A DNA stretch of 64,000 nucleotides from Kocuria coralli (GCF_008831305.1 NZ_ML708619.1:1184-65183); one strand, 5' to 3'; positions 51,178 through 60,119 are shown, counted from the stretch's first letter. Notes: generated by a model not told the origin, from the sequence alone. Numbers and translations are program-made.

Positions 51178-52959
51178 TCAGTCCCGGGAACCGCCGAGCA
51201 GGTCGGAGTCGGTGAATTCCTGCCCGGTGGTCGCCGCACCGGCGTCGTCGTGGATCTCGGTCTCCCGATCGCGCAGCTCCACCCGGCGGAGCTTGCCGGA
51301 CACGGTCTTGGGAAGCTCGTAGAACTCGATGCGGCGGATGCGCTTGTACGGGGCCAGTCCCTCGCGGCAGTGCTGCAGGATGCTGCGCGCCGTCTCCGCG
51401 GTGGGCTCCCAGCCGGAGGCCAGCGCGATATACGCCTTGGGCACGGAGAGGCGGATGGGATCCGGTGAGGGGACGACGGCGGCCTCGGCCACCGCATCGT
51501 GCTCGATGACCACCGACTCCAGCTCGAACGGCGAGAGACGGTAGTCGGAGGCCTTGAAGACGTCGTCGGCGCGGCCCACGTAGGTGAAGACCCCGTCCTC
51601 GGTACGGCTCACCACGTCCCCGGTGTGATAGATGCCGCCGCGGAACGCCTCGGCCGTCTTGGGCTCGTCCCCCCAGTACCCGGGGGTCAGGCCTACCGGC
51701 CGCGGGTCCAGGCGCAGGCACAGTTCGCCTTCGGTCGTGGATTCGGCGCCGGTTCCCTGATCGATGAGCACGACGTCGTAGCCGGGCAGCGCACGCCCCA
51801 TCGACCCCGGCACCACGGGCCGCCCCGGGGTGTTGGCCACCTGCAAGGTGGATTCGGTCTGGCCGTAGCCGTCGCGGATCCGCGTTCCCCAGGCCCGCTC
51901 GACCTTGGCGATGACCTCGGGATTCAGCGGCTCGCCGGCGGCCACCACTTTGGCGGGAGGGTTCTCGAGCTGGGTCAGGTCCGCCTGGATCAGCATGCGC
52001 CACACGGTGGGCGGGGCGCAGAAGCTCGTGACCCCCTCGGCGTCCATCTGCGCCATGAGCGCCTTGGCGTCGAAGCGGCCGTAGTTGTACAGGAACACGG
52101 TGGCCTCCGCGATGAACGGGGCGAAGAAGTTCGACCAGGCGTGTTTGGCCCATCCCGGGGAGGCGACGTTGAGGTGGACGTCCCCGGGCTCCAGGCCGAT
52201 CCAGTACATCGTGGACAGGTGCCCCACGGGGTAGGAGGTATGCGTGTGCTCCACGAGCTTCGCCCGGGAGGTGGTGCCGGAGGTGAAGTAGAGCAGCAGG
52301 GTCTCGTCGGCGGCGGTGGGCTCTTCCAGACTGAACGTCTCGGGTGCTCCGTAGGAGTCGGACCAGGCGAACCGGGGGTGCTCGTACTCGCCGTCGTGCC
52401 CGGGCAGGCGCTCGCCGGTGGCCTCCCCGATGCTGACGACGGCGAAGTCCCCGGCCACGGCGTTGAACTTGGGGGCCTGCGCCGCTGTGGTGATCACCCA
52501 GGAGGCGCGGCCGCGGTCGATGCGGTCCGCGAGGTCCCTGGGCCCCAGCATGATCGTGGTGGGGATGATGCGCGCCGCCAGCTTGGTGCAGGCCAGCATG
52601 GCCTCCCACAGCTCCACCTGGTTGCCGAGCATGAGCACCACATGGTCGCCGCGTCCGACGCCGATGCCGTCGAGCCAGGCCGCGAGCTGGGAGGAGCGCC
52701 GGGACAGGTCCCGGTAGGTGCGGCGCGTGGCGGAGCCGTCCTGTTCCACGAGGACCAGGGCCTCCTGGTCGCCGCGGGGTCCGGCCGCGATCTGGTCGAA
52801 CCAGTCGTAGGCGAAGTTGAAGTGCTCGAAACGCGGCCATTCGAACTCCCGGTGGGCGGCGTCCAGATCGGTGCGCAGGGCCAGGAGCTGGTCGCGGGCG
52901 GCGCGGAAGCGTTGCGTGACGGAAGCGCCAGCTGCTGGGGTGTTCGAACCGGCGGTCAT
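51178..52959 (-). CDS. AMP-binding acyl-CoA synthetase
   Basis: The 593-residue ANL-superfamily enzyme has the P-loop-like TLLLYFTSGTTSRAKLVEHTH (the usual Pro-Lys is Arg-Ala-Lys-like), DGYGQTES, GIYHTGDVVSRTEDG and the C-terminal catalytic Lys region LPKTVSGKLRRVELR. It activates a carboxylic acid to its CoA thioester through an acyl-AMP; the sequence resembles medium-chain/acyl-CoA synthetases of the acetyl-CoA-synthetase branch. The ATG at 52959 is chosen at the start of domain-like sequence; the longer frame adds 35 unlikely residues. It is divergent from the acyl-CoA dehydrogenase and probably co-regulated with it. Confidence 0.9.
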   Translation of the reverse strand: MTAGSNTPAAGASVTQRFRAARDQLLALRTDLDAAHREFEWPRFEHFNFAYDWFDQIAAGPRGDQEALVLVEQDGSATRRTYRDLSRRSSQLAAWLDGIGVGRGDHVVLMLGNQVELWEAMLACTKLAARIIPTTIMLGPRDLADRIDRGRASWVITTAAQAPKFNAVAGDFAVVSIGEATGERLPGHDGEYEHPRFAWSDSYGAPETFSLEEPTAADETLLLYFTSGTTSRAKLVEHTHTSYPVGHLSTMYWIGLEPGDVHLNVASPGWAKHAWSNFFAPFIAEATVFLYNYGRFDAKALMAQMDAEGVTSFCAPPTVWRMLIQADLTQLENPPAKVVAAGEPLNPEVIAKVERAWGTRIRDGYGQTESTLQVANTPGRPVVPGSMGRALPGYDVVLIDQGTGAESTTEGELCLRLDPRPVGLTPGYWGDEPKTAEAFRGGIYHTGDVVSRTEDGVFTYVGRADDVFKASDYRLSPFELESVVIEHDAVAEAAVVPSPDPIRLSVPKAYIALASGWEPTAETARSILQHCREGLAPYKRIRRIEFYELPKTVSGKLRRVELRDRETEIHDDAGAATTGQEFTDSDLLGGSRD

Positions 52960-53308
52960 GGCGTCTCTTGTCCGTTCGTCGGGGTCAGGGATCGGGGCTG
53001 TCGGATACGGGAGGTGGTGGCGGAGCTGCGGGGCCACCGTCCGCGCGAGCGTGATCAGGGTCACGGAAAGGCTATGGGGGTGTCCCGCCGGTTGACAAGG
53101 GCGCCACGACGCCCTGGGGGCGCTGCGCCCCTTGCATCGCTGCGCCCTGGCATCGCTGTACCCGGAGGCGCGAGGGCGCGTTGCGCCGCCCGAAGCGCCT
53201 GGATAGCGTAGATGTGAGTCGGATCACCATATCGAGACGAGATCACTGCCTGGCCTCGCCGGGAGCGACCCTCACGGGAGGCACGGCAGCGACGGAAAGC
53301 GGGTCCAC
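52960..53308. promoter_or_regulatory. Divergent promoter region of the acyl-CoA genes, with Crp/GlxR-like site
   Basis: TGTGA-N6-TCACC at 53213-53228 matches 9 of 10 positions of the Crp/GlxR consensus and lies 80 bp before the dehydrogenase start. Two 9-bp direct repeats GCATCGCTG (53134-53142, 53150-53158) lie nearby. No ORF with coding bias is present in this 349-bp gap. Confidence 0.5.
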
Positions 53309-54517
53309 ATGCCCCCGTTCGCCCGCGGGGAGTCCCCCGCCGTGGAACACCAGGTCGGCATCAGCCACTCCGAGATCGACCTCTTCCACTACGAGCACCT
53401 GCTCAGCGCCGGAGAGCGGCACGGCCTGCACGCCATCCGCGAGATGCTGCACCGTGAGGTCCGGCCGGTGGCCGCCGGGTTCTGGGAGCGCGAGGAGTTC
53501 CCCGCCCATCTGCTGCCCGTGCTGGCCGAGGCCGGCCTGGGCAACCTCGTCCTGTCGGGGCACAGCCCCCTGTTCATCGGCATGGTCTACGCGGAGGTCA
53601 CGCGCGCCGACGTCTCCCTGGGCACCCTGGTGGGCATCCACAACGAGCTGATCCTCGGGATGATCGACGAACTGGGCTCCGCGGAGCAGAAAGCCCGGTG
53701 GCTGGACCGGCTCAAGGTCTTCGACGCCGTCGGGTGCTTCGCGCTCACCGAGCCGGAGCACGGATCCGACATCGCCGGCGGCCTGGAGACCAGGGCCGAA
53801 CGCGACGGCGACGAGTGGGTGATCACCGGCCGGAAGCGCTGGATCGGTGCCGGCACCTTCGCGGACTTCGCCATCGTCTGGGCCCGTGACGCGGCGGATG
53901 GCCAGGCCAAGGCCTTCATCGTGGAGACCGATCGGCCGGGCTGGTCCGCCACCAAGATCGAGCGCAAGATGGGCCTGCGCATCATGCAGAACGCCGACAT
54001 CGACCTCCACCGGGTGCGCATTCCCGCGGGGAACCTGCTGCCCGGTGGCGTGGGGTTCGCGGCCGCCAACGTCAAGCTCCGGGATTCCCGTGCCTGGGTC
54101 GGATGGCAGGGCGTGGGCGCCCAGATGGCCGCTTACGAGATCGCCCGCGACTACGCCGTCCGGCGGCATCAGTTCGACCGGCCCCTGGCCAAGTTCCAGC
54201 TCGTCCAGCAGGATCTGGCCAGGATCATGGGCGGTCTGTCGGCATCCACGGCGCTCATGGTGCGCCTGGCCGGGCTCCAGGACGAGGGCGGCTTCGAGAT
54301 GGTCCACGCAGCACTGGCCAAGGCGACGACGACCGCCAGCGCCCGTGAGTCCGCTGCCCTGGCCCGCAACATCCTGGGCGGCAACGGGATCCTGCTCGAT
54401 CACGGGATCGCCAAGGTCCTCAACGACGTCGAGGTGCTCTACACCTACGAGGGCACCTACGAGATCAATTCTCTGATCGTGGGCCGCGCCCTCACCGGTC
54501 AGTCCGCGTTCGTCTGA
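53309..54517 (+). CDS. Acyl-CoA dehydrogenase, glutaryl/isobutyryl-type
   Basis: The 402-residue flavoprotein has CFALTEPEHGSDIAGG (FAD/substrate segment), GRKRWIGAGTFADF, the middle beta domain, AYEIARDYAVRRHQFDRPLAKFQ-type signature residues and LYTYEGTYEINSLIVGRALTG with the catalytic Glu in the position used by glutaryl-CoA dehydrogenases. It introduces the 2,3 double bond into an acyl-CoA, passing electrons to ETF. The exact chain is unknown. The ATG at 53309 is preceded by GGAAAG. It sits divergently from the acyl-CoA synthetase. Confidence 0.92.
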   Translation: MPPFARGESPAVEHQVGISHSEIDLFHYEHLLSAGERHGLHAIREMLHREVRPVAAGFWEREEFPAHLLPVLAEAGLGNLVLSGHSPLFIGMVYAEVTRADVSLGTLVGIHNELILGMIDELGSAEQKARWLDRLKVFDAVGCFALTEPEHGSDIAGGLETRAERDGDEWVITGRKRWIGAGTFADFAIVWARDAADGQAKAFIVETDRPGWSATKIERKMGLRIMQNADIDLHRVRIPAGNLLPGGVGFAAANVKLRDSRAWVGWQGVGAQMAAYEIARDYAVRRHQFDRPLAKFQLVQQDLARIMGGLSASTALMVRLAGLQDEGGFEMVHAALAKATTTASARESAALARNILGGNGILLDHGIAKVLNDVEVLYTYEGTYEINSLIVGRALTGQSAFV

Positions 54518-54620
54518 ACGCCGCGTCCGCTGCCCGTCCCGCCGGCTCCGCGCGGGACCGGACCACCGCCCAGAGCCTGCCGAAACCCGCCGAAACCGAC
54601 CGAGACCTCAGAGGAATCCC

Positions 54621-55388
54621 ATGGAACTGCAGAACTCGAGCGCGATCGTCACCGGTGCGGCCTCCGGGCTGGGTGCGGAGACCGCGGCGTCATTGGCCGG
54701 CCGGGGCGTGAAGGTGGTCGGCATCGACCTCGACGCCGGCATCCGGAAGGCGCAGCAGGGCGGGACGGTACCGGACGGCGTCCGGCTGCTCGCCGCCAAC
54801 GTCACCGACGCCGAAGCGGTCGACGCCGCCCTCCAGGCGGCTCGCGACCTGGCTCCGCTGCGCACCGTGGTCAACTGCGCCGGCATCGGCCCGTCAGCCC
54901 GGATCCTGGGCAAGACGGGCCCCCACGACCTGGGGCTCTTCCGCAAGGTCATCGAGATCAACCTGATCGGCACCTTCACCGTCATGACCCGAGCGGCAGC
55001 GGTCATGGCCGGCAACGACCCGCTCGACGACGGGGTGCGCGGCGTCGTCGTCAACACGGCCTCCGTGGCCGCTTTCGAGGGTCAGGTGGGCCAGGCGGCG
55101 TACGCGGCGTCCAAGGGCGGGGTGCACTCGATGACCATCGCCGCGGCACGAGATCTGGCCCGGGCGGGGATCCGGGTCTGCACGATCGCGCCGGGGATCG
55201 TGCAGACCCCCATGATGGACGGCATCACCCAGGAGTTCCGCGAGGCGCTCGAGGCCAACGTGCCGTTCCCCAGGCGCCTGGGCCTGCCCGGTGAGTACGC
55301 CGGACTGGTGCAGGCGATCCTGGCCAACGACTACCTCAACGGGGAGACCATCCGCCTGGACGGCGCTCTTCGTATGCCCCCTCGCTGA
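54621..55388 (+). CDS. Short-chain dehydrogenase, 3-hydroxyacyl-CoA dehydrogenase type II-like
   Basis: The 255-residue SDR has the N-terminal NAD loop TGAASGLGAETAASL, VVNCAGIG, a Ser in NTASVAAFEGQVGQ and YAASKGG with the catalytic Tyr-Lys, then IAPGIVQTPMM. Loop residues resemble the HSD10 branch, which oxidises 3-hydroxyacyl-CoA. GAGGAA precedes the ATG. After dehydrogenase and hydratase it would supply the third beta-oxidation step; the 103-bp gap before it holds no recognised signal. Confidence 0.9.
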   Translation: MELQNSSAIVTGAASGLGAETAASLAGRGVKVVGIDLDAGIRKAQQGGTVPDGVRLLAANVTDAEAVDAALQAARDLAPLRTVVNCAGIGPSARILGKTGPHDLGLFRKVIEINLIGTFTVMTRAAAVMAGNDPLDDGVRGVVVNTASVAAFEGQVGQAAYAASKGGVHSMTIAAARDLARAGIRVCTIAPGIVQTPMMDGITQEFREALEANVPFPRRLGLPGEYAGLVQAILANDYLNGETIRLDGALRMPPR

Positions 55389-55445
55389 CCTCCGCGGCGA
55401 GGTGCGGCCGTGCCGTCGGCCAGGCTGGGAACGCCGTGTCCGCGG

Positions 55446-56108
55446 TCAGTCCGACCCGTCGAACAGTCCGCCGTCGAGCAGCCAGTGATAGCGCAGGCGC
55501 AGGGCGCGCTCCGTGCTCGCGACGAGGGTGGCCACCAGCAGCGCGATGTTGAACCAGGCGGGGAGCCGGATCGGGGACGTGAAGGTGCCGACGTGCTCGG
55601 CGACGGGCGGGATGCGGGTGACCTGCTCCGCGATCTGCGGCACGCCGAGGACCAGGGCCACGAGGAGCACGATGATGGAGACGGCCCCCATCCCGCGGCT
55701 CAGGGCCGGGTGGCGGCGTTCCAGGCGGGCGCGCCGGCCTTCGGCGGAGGCGGGGTCGGGAACGAGCTGCCGTTCGGTGCCGTCGTCCGCCACGTAGTGG
55801 CAGCGCTTGAGCCCGTAGCCGCTGGCGACCACCTCGATGGTCCCGCCGGGGATCCGGAATCCGGCGGGGAGCTTGGACTCGGCGTGATGCCTGCCGTCGC
55901 GGTAGAGCTGCGCCTTGACCTCCCCGTTCGAATCCCCCCAGAGCTGGACGTCCACCGACCAGACCTGCCGGTGCCCGGCGTCGTCGTCGAGGCGGAGATG
56001 GAACAGGGCGCGCGAGAAGGGCTGCCACCAGCGGAACCGCTTGAGCGAATGGCCGTCCCCGGGCTTGACCCTCCGTGCGGCGCGTCGCCGTTTCCAGTCC
56101 GAGAACAT
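55446..56108 (-). CDS. Hypothetical membrane protein, two helices
   Basis: The 221-residue protein has a soluble N-terminal part of about 125 residues, rich in beta pattern and charged residues (LFHLRLDDDAGHRQVWSVDV, LPAGFRIPGGTIEVVASGYG), then two membrane helices (about 140-160 and 185-203). No characterised family was recognised; similar proteins in this clade appear to be lineage-specific. The start at ATG 56108 is supported by TACAGT ending 7 nt upstream. Confidence 0.65.
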   Translation of the reverse strand: MFSDWKRRRAARRVKPGDGHSLKRFRWWQPFSRALFHLRLDDDAGHRQVWSVDVQLWGDSNGEVKAQLYRDGRHHAESKLPAGFRIPGGTIEVVASGYGLKRCHYVADDGTERQLVPDPASAEGRRARLERRHPALSRGMGAVSIIVLLVALVLGVPQIAEQVTRIPPVAEHVGTFTSPIRLPAWFNIALLVATLVASTERALRLRYHWLLDGGLFDGSD

Positions 56109-56150
56109 CTCAGCCACTGTACCGACGCCCGGGGCAGAATATGAGGCCCG

Positions 56151-57314
56151 TCAGGATCCGGCGATCGTGGCCGGGCGGGCGGGATCCACGACCGAATGCG
56201 GGTCGAAGAACTCGAAGAGGGTCTGGTTCTGTCCCTGGACGGCGGCCTTGAGGCTGATCCCGTCCACGTTGATCCGGGCCTGCCGGAGGTAGGCGGGACC
56301 GTACTGGTTCCATGCCGTGGTGCTGGCATCCACGTTGTAGTACGAGTGGAATCCCTGAGCCTTCAGGAAGTCGAACTTGGCATTGCCGTAGGGCTCCAGG
56401 CCGGCGATGTCCGCCCCGAAGGGATAGATCAGCAGATCGGTGGGGCCGACGATCGGCTCGACCTCCGCCTTCCACTTGCGCATGTCCTCCTGGATCACCT
56501 CGAGGGGCATCTGGGTGCAGTTGATGTGACCCCAGGTGTGGCAGGCGAACTCCCAGCCCTTGTCCTTCATCGCGCTGGCGACGTCGGTCGCGGTCTTCTG
56601 GTCCTGCTCCAGGTCCTCGTTGTCGTCCTTGTAGCCCAGCTCCGACGTCCGGTAGCCCAGCACGCCGTTGTACCCGGTCATCGCGATCAGGCCCTTGGCC
56701 CCGGTGGGGGAGAACTCCGGATGCTCCGACACGAACTCCTCCAGGATCGGGACGTAGTCGTAGTTGCCCTGTTTGGTCTTGCCGGAGGCGTCCTCGTAGT
56801 TGGTGGTCAGGGCGCCGTCGTCGGTGACGGCGACGTCCGTGGCGAAGCCGTCGCCCTCCATGTACTCGTAGTAGGACAGATCGTCGAAGGAGAGCACCAC
56901 AGGCCTCTTGCCCACGGGGACCTCCAGGGGTTTGGAGGAGACCGCGCCGTCGGGGGCGACGTCGTACATCTCGTGCGGGCTCACGAGCACGAAATCGCGG
57001 TCGAAGAGCTGCTGAATGATCTTCTCGAATTCACTGACGGTCGCCATGTAATCGAGATAGCCGGCGGATTCCGGGTCCCCGTCGAAAGCGCGCGCGGTAT
57101 CGACGACGAGTGAATGGAAGAACAGATGGGGGACCGTGGTGTTGTCCGGCCAGACTTCCATTTCGGGAGGCTGGACGGGGGTGGGAGTCGGAGAGGGGCT
57201 GGCGGAGGTTTCCGACGGCTGTCCGGCGTCGTCCGGGTTCCGGCATGCGCTCAAGAGCACGGTGCCCAGCGATGCGGTGGTGACGGCCAGAGCGGTGCGG
57301 CGAGAGATGCGCAT
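56151..57314 (-). CDS. Polysaccharide deacetylase family lipoprotein
   Basis: The 387-residue protein has an Arg-containing signal and lipobox LLSAC (Cys24), so it is exported and lipid-anchored, followed by a Ser/Pro/Thr linker. The catalytic domain matches carbohydrate esterase 4: VVLSFDDLSYYEY (metal-binding Asp pair), GLIAMTGYNG, FACHTWGHINCTQ (metal-binding His, H-x3-H spacing) and DLLIYPFGAD. It likely deacetylates an N-acetylated wall or surface glycan. GAGG precedes the ATG at some distance; the longer frame adds 36 residues without a signal. Confidence 0.87.
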   Translation of the reverse strand: MRISRRTALAVTTASLGTVLLSACRNPDDAGQPSETSASPSPTPTPVQPPEMEVWPDNTTVPHLFFHSLVVDTARAFDGDPESAGYLDYMATVSEFEKIIQQLFDRDFVLVSPHEMYDVAPDGAVSSKPLEVPVGKRPVVLSFDDLSYYEYMEGDGFATDVAVTDDGALTTNYEDASGKTKQGNYDYVPILEEFVSEHPEFSPTGAKGLIAMTGYNGVLGYRTSELGYKDDNEDLEQDQKTATDVASAMKDKGWEFACHTWGHINCTQMPLEVIQEDMRKWKAEVEPIVGPTDLLIYPFGADIAGLEPYGNAKFDFLKAQGFHSYYNVDASTTAWNQYGPAYLRQARINVDGISLKAAVQGQNQTLFEFFDPHSVVDPARPATIAGS

Positions 57315-57534
57315 AGGTGGGGGAGTCCTCTGTGTTCTCGGTTCGCCCCGGGATTCTCGGTGGGGCGGCAATTCCTGCTCGTGTGCGAAAGGCCTCGTTG
57401 CCCGGCGCAGCCGGAATTGCATGCGCTATTTTGACAAATCCCCGGATATGAAGCCATCAAATGACGTGCTCCGAGAGAACCGTTGAGGGGGCTGTCCCGT
57501 CGTCCCGGGGGCCTCGCCCGCCCCGTGGCCGACT

Positions 57535-57540
57535 TAGGAT
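57535..57540 (+). promoter_or_regulatory. -10 box TAGGAT of pyrE, leaderless start
   Basis: TAGGAT ends 7 nt before ATG 57548, selecting it over an in-frame ATG at 57539 that would lie inside the promoter-to-start spacing. Confidence 0.6.
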
Positions 57541-57547
57541 GGTGACC

Positions 57548-58129
57548 ATGAGCATCGAGCTGAACACCCCGGACCTGTCCGCCGCCCGCGAGCGACTGCG
57601 CGAGCTGATCGTGGACCTGGCCGTCGTGCGGGGCAAGGTGACGCTGGCCTCCGGGATCGAAGCCGATTATTACGTCGATCTGCGGCGGGTGAGCCTTCAT
57701 CATGAGGCATCGCGGCTGATCGGCCAGGTGATGCTCGGGATGCTCGACGACGCCGGCATCGAGTTCGAGGCAGCCGGCGGGCTGACCATGGGCGCCGATC
57801 CCGTCGGGCACGCGATCATGCGCACAGCCGGGGACCAGGGCCGGGCCATCGACACCTTCGTGGTGCGCAAGGCGCAGAAGTCCTACGGGATGGGCCGCCA
57901 GGTGGAGGGGCCGAGCGTCGAGGGGCGCAACGTCGTGGTGGTCGAGGACACCTCCACGACGGGCGGCTCCGCCCTGACCGCCGTGGAGGCGCTCCAGAGG
58001 GCGGGGGCCAACGTGGTGGCCGTGGCGATCATCGTGGACCGGGCCACCGGGGCCAAGGAGCGCATCGAGGAGAACGCGGGCGTGCCTTGCCTCTACGCCT
58101 ACGGCAAGGGCGAACTCGGCCTTGACTGA
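57548..58129 (+). CDS. pyrE: Orotate phosphoribosyltransferase
   Basis: The 193-residue protein has KVTLASGIEADYYVDLRRV (orotate-site loop), VRKAQKSYGMGRQVEG (the flexible Lys loop) and the PRPP loop NVVVVEDTSTTGGSAL. It converts orotate and PRPP to OMP in pyrimidine synthesis. The methyltransferase gene downstream starts inside its last codons, so they are cotranslated. Confidence 0.95.
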   Translation: MSIELNTPDLSAARERLRELIVDLAVVRGKVTLASGIEADYYVDLRRVSLHHEASRLIGQVMLGMLDDAGIEFEAAGGLTMGADPVGHAIMRTAGDQGRAIDTFVVRKAQKSYGMGRQVEGPSVEGRNVVVVEDTSTTGGSALTAVEALQRAGANVVAVAIIVDRATGAKERIEENAGVPCLYAYGKGELGLD

Positions 58130-58796
58130 CCCCGTGGGGGAGGACCTCCCGCGCCCGGTCGTCGGAAAAGGGCCCTGGGAAGGCCCCTGGCCCGACGGCG
58201 ACCACTGGGACCCCGAGCTGCTGCGCGACGGCGACCGGCGCAATGTCGAGGACGAGTTCCGATACTGGCGCCTGGAGGCGATCGTGGCGGAGCTCGCCAC
58301 GCGCCGCCATGGGTTCCACGTGGCCATCGAGAACTGGGAGCACGACTTCAACATCGGCTCGGTAGTCCGCACGGCCAACGCGTTCAACGCGGGTGGCGTG
58401 CACGTGATCGGCCGTCGTCGCTGGAACAGGCGCGGCGCCATGGTGACCGACCGTTATCTCGAGGTCCATCACCATCCTTCCGTGGCCGAGTTCGTCGCCT
58501 GGGCGCGCGGGGAGGGGCTGACCGTGCTGGCCGTCGACAACGTCGACGGCTCCGTGCCCATCGAGACCTTCGACCTGCCCGAACGCTGCGCCCTCGTGTT
58601 CGGGCAGGAGGGCCCGGGGCTCTCCTCCGAGGTCATCGAGAGGGCGGACTCCGTGCTGGAGATCAGCCAGTTCGGCTCCACTCGCTCCATCAACGCCGGT
58701 GCTGCTGCGGCGATCACCATGCACGCGTGGGTGCGCCGCCATGTGTTCGGCCAGATCGCGCGGAGCGCGGCCCCGGGGGCCGAGACCAGGGCTTGA
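58122..58796 (+). CDS. SpoU/TrmH family RNA 2'-O-methyltransferase
   Basis: The 224-residue protein has the three SPOUT motifs: NIGSVVRTANAFNAGGVHVIG (motif 1), LVFGQEGPGLS (motif 2) and QFGSTRSINAGAAAAI (motif 3), forming the SAM-binding knot. It should methylate a ribose in tRNA or rRNA. The TTG at 58122 overlaps the pyrE stop; a GTG at 58134 is an alternative. The pyrE-methyltransferase pairing is common in actinobacteria. Confidence 0.92.
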   Translation: MTDPVGEDLPRPVVGKGPWEGPWPDGDHWDPELLRDGDRRNVEDEFRYWRLEAIVAELATRRHGFHVAIENWEHDFNIGSVVRTANAFNAGGVHVIGRRRWNRRGAMVTDRYLEVHHHPSVAEFVAWARGEGLTVLAVDNVDGSVPIETFDLPERCALVFGQEGPGLSSEVIERADSVLEISQFGSTRSINAGAAAAITMHAWVRRHVFGQIARSAAPGAETRA

Positions 58797-58926
58797 GAAG
58801 AGGAGCGTGGCACCTCTTGGCATCTTCTCTGCCTTTGACTGTGCCTCCCGACTAGACTGGCCGAAGTGCTGCGCCGCACATGGGGCGGGCAGCAGCCCTG
58901 AGGCACTCGACGAAGAAGGAGCCAGC

Positions 58927-59952
58927 ATGCCCATCGCAACCCCTGAGGTCTACAACGAGATGCTCGACCGGGCCAAGGAGAAGGGCTTCGCCTACCCGGC
59001 GATCAACGTCACTTCCTCCCAGACCCTCAACGCCGCCATCCGTGGTTTCGCAGAGGCCGGCTCTGACGGCATCATCCAGGCCTCGACCGGTGGCGCCGCC
59101 TACTGGTCCGGCTCCTCCGTGAAGGACATGGTCCGCGGCTCGCTGGCCATGGCCGCCTTCGCTCGCGAGGTCGCCAAGAACTACGACGTCAACATCGCCC
59201 TGCACACCGACCACTGCCCCCAGGACAAGCTCGAGGGCTTCGTGCTGCCCCTGCTGGCCGAGTCGGAGGCCGCCGTGGCCCGTGGCGAGGATCCCATCTT
59301 CCAGTCCCACATGTGGGACGGCTCCGCCATCGATCTGGACGAGAACCTCAAGATCGGCGCCGAGCTGATCGAGCGGACCGGCAAGGCGCACATCGTCCTC
59401 GAGGTCGAGATCGGCGCCGTGGGCGGCGAGGAGGACGGTGTGGTCGGCGAGATCAACGACACCCTCTACACCACCACCGATGACGCCATCAAGACCGTCG
59501 AGGCGCTCGGCCTGGGCGAGAAGGGCCGCTACATCACGGCTCTGACCTTCGGCAACGTCCACGGCGTCTACAAGCCGGGCAACGTCCGCCTGCGCCCTGA
59601 GCTGCTCAAGCAGATCCAGGACGAGGTCGGCGCCAAGTACGGCAAGGACCGCCCCTTCGACCTGGTCTTCCACGGCGGCTCCGGCTCGACCGAGCAGGAG
59701 ATCGCCGACGCCGTCTCCTTCGGCGTGATCAAGATGAACGTGGACACCGACACCCAGTACGCCTTCACCCGCCCGGTGGTCGACCACATGTTCACCAACT
59801 ACGACGGTGTGCTCAAGGTCGACGGCGACGTCGGCAACAAGAAGACCTACGATCCCCGCGTCTGGGGCGCCGCCGCGGAGGCGGGCATGTCCGCTCGCGT
59901 GGTCGAGGCATGCCGCAATCTCGGCTCCGCGGGCACCTCGGTGTCCGCCTGA
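58927..59952 (+). CDS. fba: Fructose-bisphosphate aldolase, class II
   Basis: The 341-residue protein shows the class II zinc-aldolase pattern: YPAINVTSSQTLNAAIRGFAE, NIALHTDHCPQDK (zinc-binding His), SHMWDGSAIDLDEN, GNVHGVYKPGN (zinc-binding His) and VFHGGSGSTEQEI. It cleaves fructose 1,6-bisphosphate in glycolysis. AGAAGGAG lies before the ATG, and a TAGACT -10 candidate is at 58850-58855. Codon use is strongly biased to C-ending codons, as in highly expressed genes. Confidence 0.97.
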   Translation: MPIATPEVYNEMLDRAKEKGFAYPAINVTSSQTLNAAIRGFAEAGSDGIIQASTGGAAYWSGSSVKDMVRGSLAMAAFAREVAKNYDVNIALHTDHCPQDKLEGFVLPLLAESEAAVARGEDPIFQSHMWDGSAIDLDENLKIGAELIERTGKAHIVLEVEIGAVGGEEDGVVGEINDTLYTTTDDAIKTVEALGLGEKGRYITALTFGNVHGVYKPGNVRLRPELLKQIQDEVGAKYGKDRPFDLVFHGGSGSTEQEIADAVSFGVIKMNVDTDTQYAFTRPVVDHMFTNYDGVLKVDGDVGNKKTYDPRVWGAAAEAGMSARVVEACRNLGSAGTSVSA

Positions 59953-59973
59953 TCCGATCTCCGCTTCGTTCCG

Positions 59974-60019
59974 CGACGACGGCGGGCCGTCTCCTCCGGG
60001 AGGCGGCCCGCCGTCGTCG
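59974..60019. terminator. Strong hairpin after fba
   Basis: A 21-bp stem (59974-59994 with 59999-60019, one T-G wobble) starts CGACGACGGCGGGCC and has a TCCG loop. It is followed 16 bp later by a copy of the palindrome family. No T-run is present. Confidence 0.8.
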
Positions 60020-60035
60020 TACTGTCGCCTCTTCT

Positions 60036-60099
60036 GGCCGAGTAGTGAGTTGAGCCGCCCATCAGCGCTGATGGGCGGCTCAACTCACCACTGACGGCC
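60036..60099. repeat. Intergenic palindrome family, copy 7
   Basis: Perfect 22-bp arms meet with no loop (60045-60066 and 60067-60088, centre GC-GC), flanked by partly matched outer arms and GGCC ends. It lies between convergent fba and the nitronate-monooxygenase-like gene. Confidence 0.88.
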
Positions 60100-60119
60100 G
60101 GTTGCAGGTGGAACCGTCA

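Noticed and set aside
7562-60099. CRISPR array made of the repeated palindromes
   Set aside because: Copies are kilobases apart with no regular spacers and no cas genes nearby.
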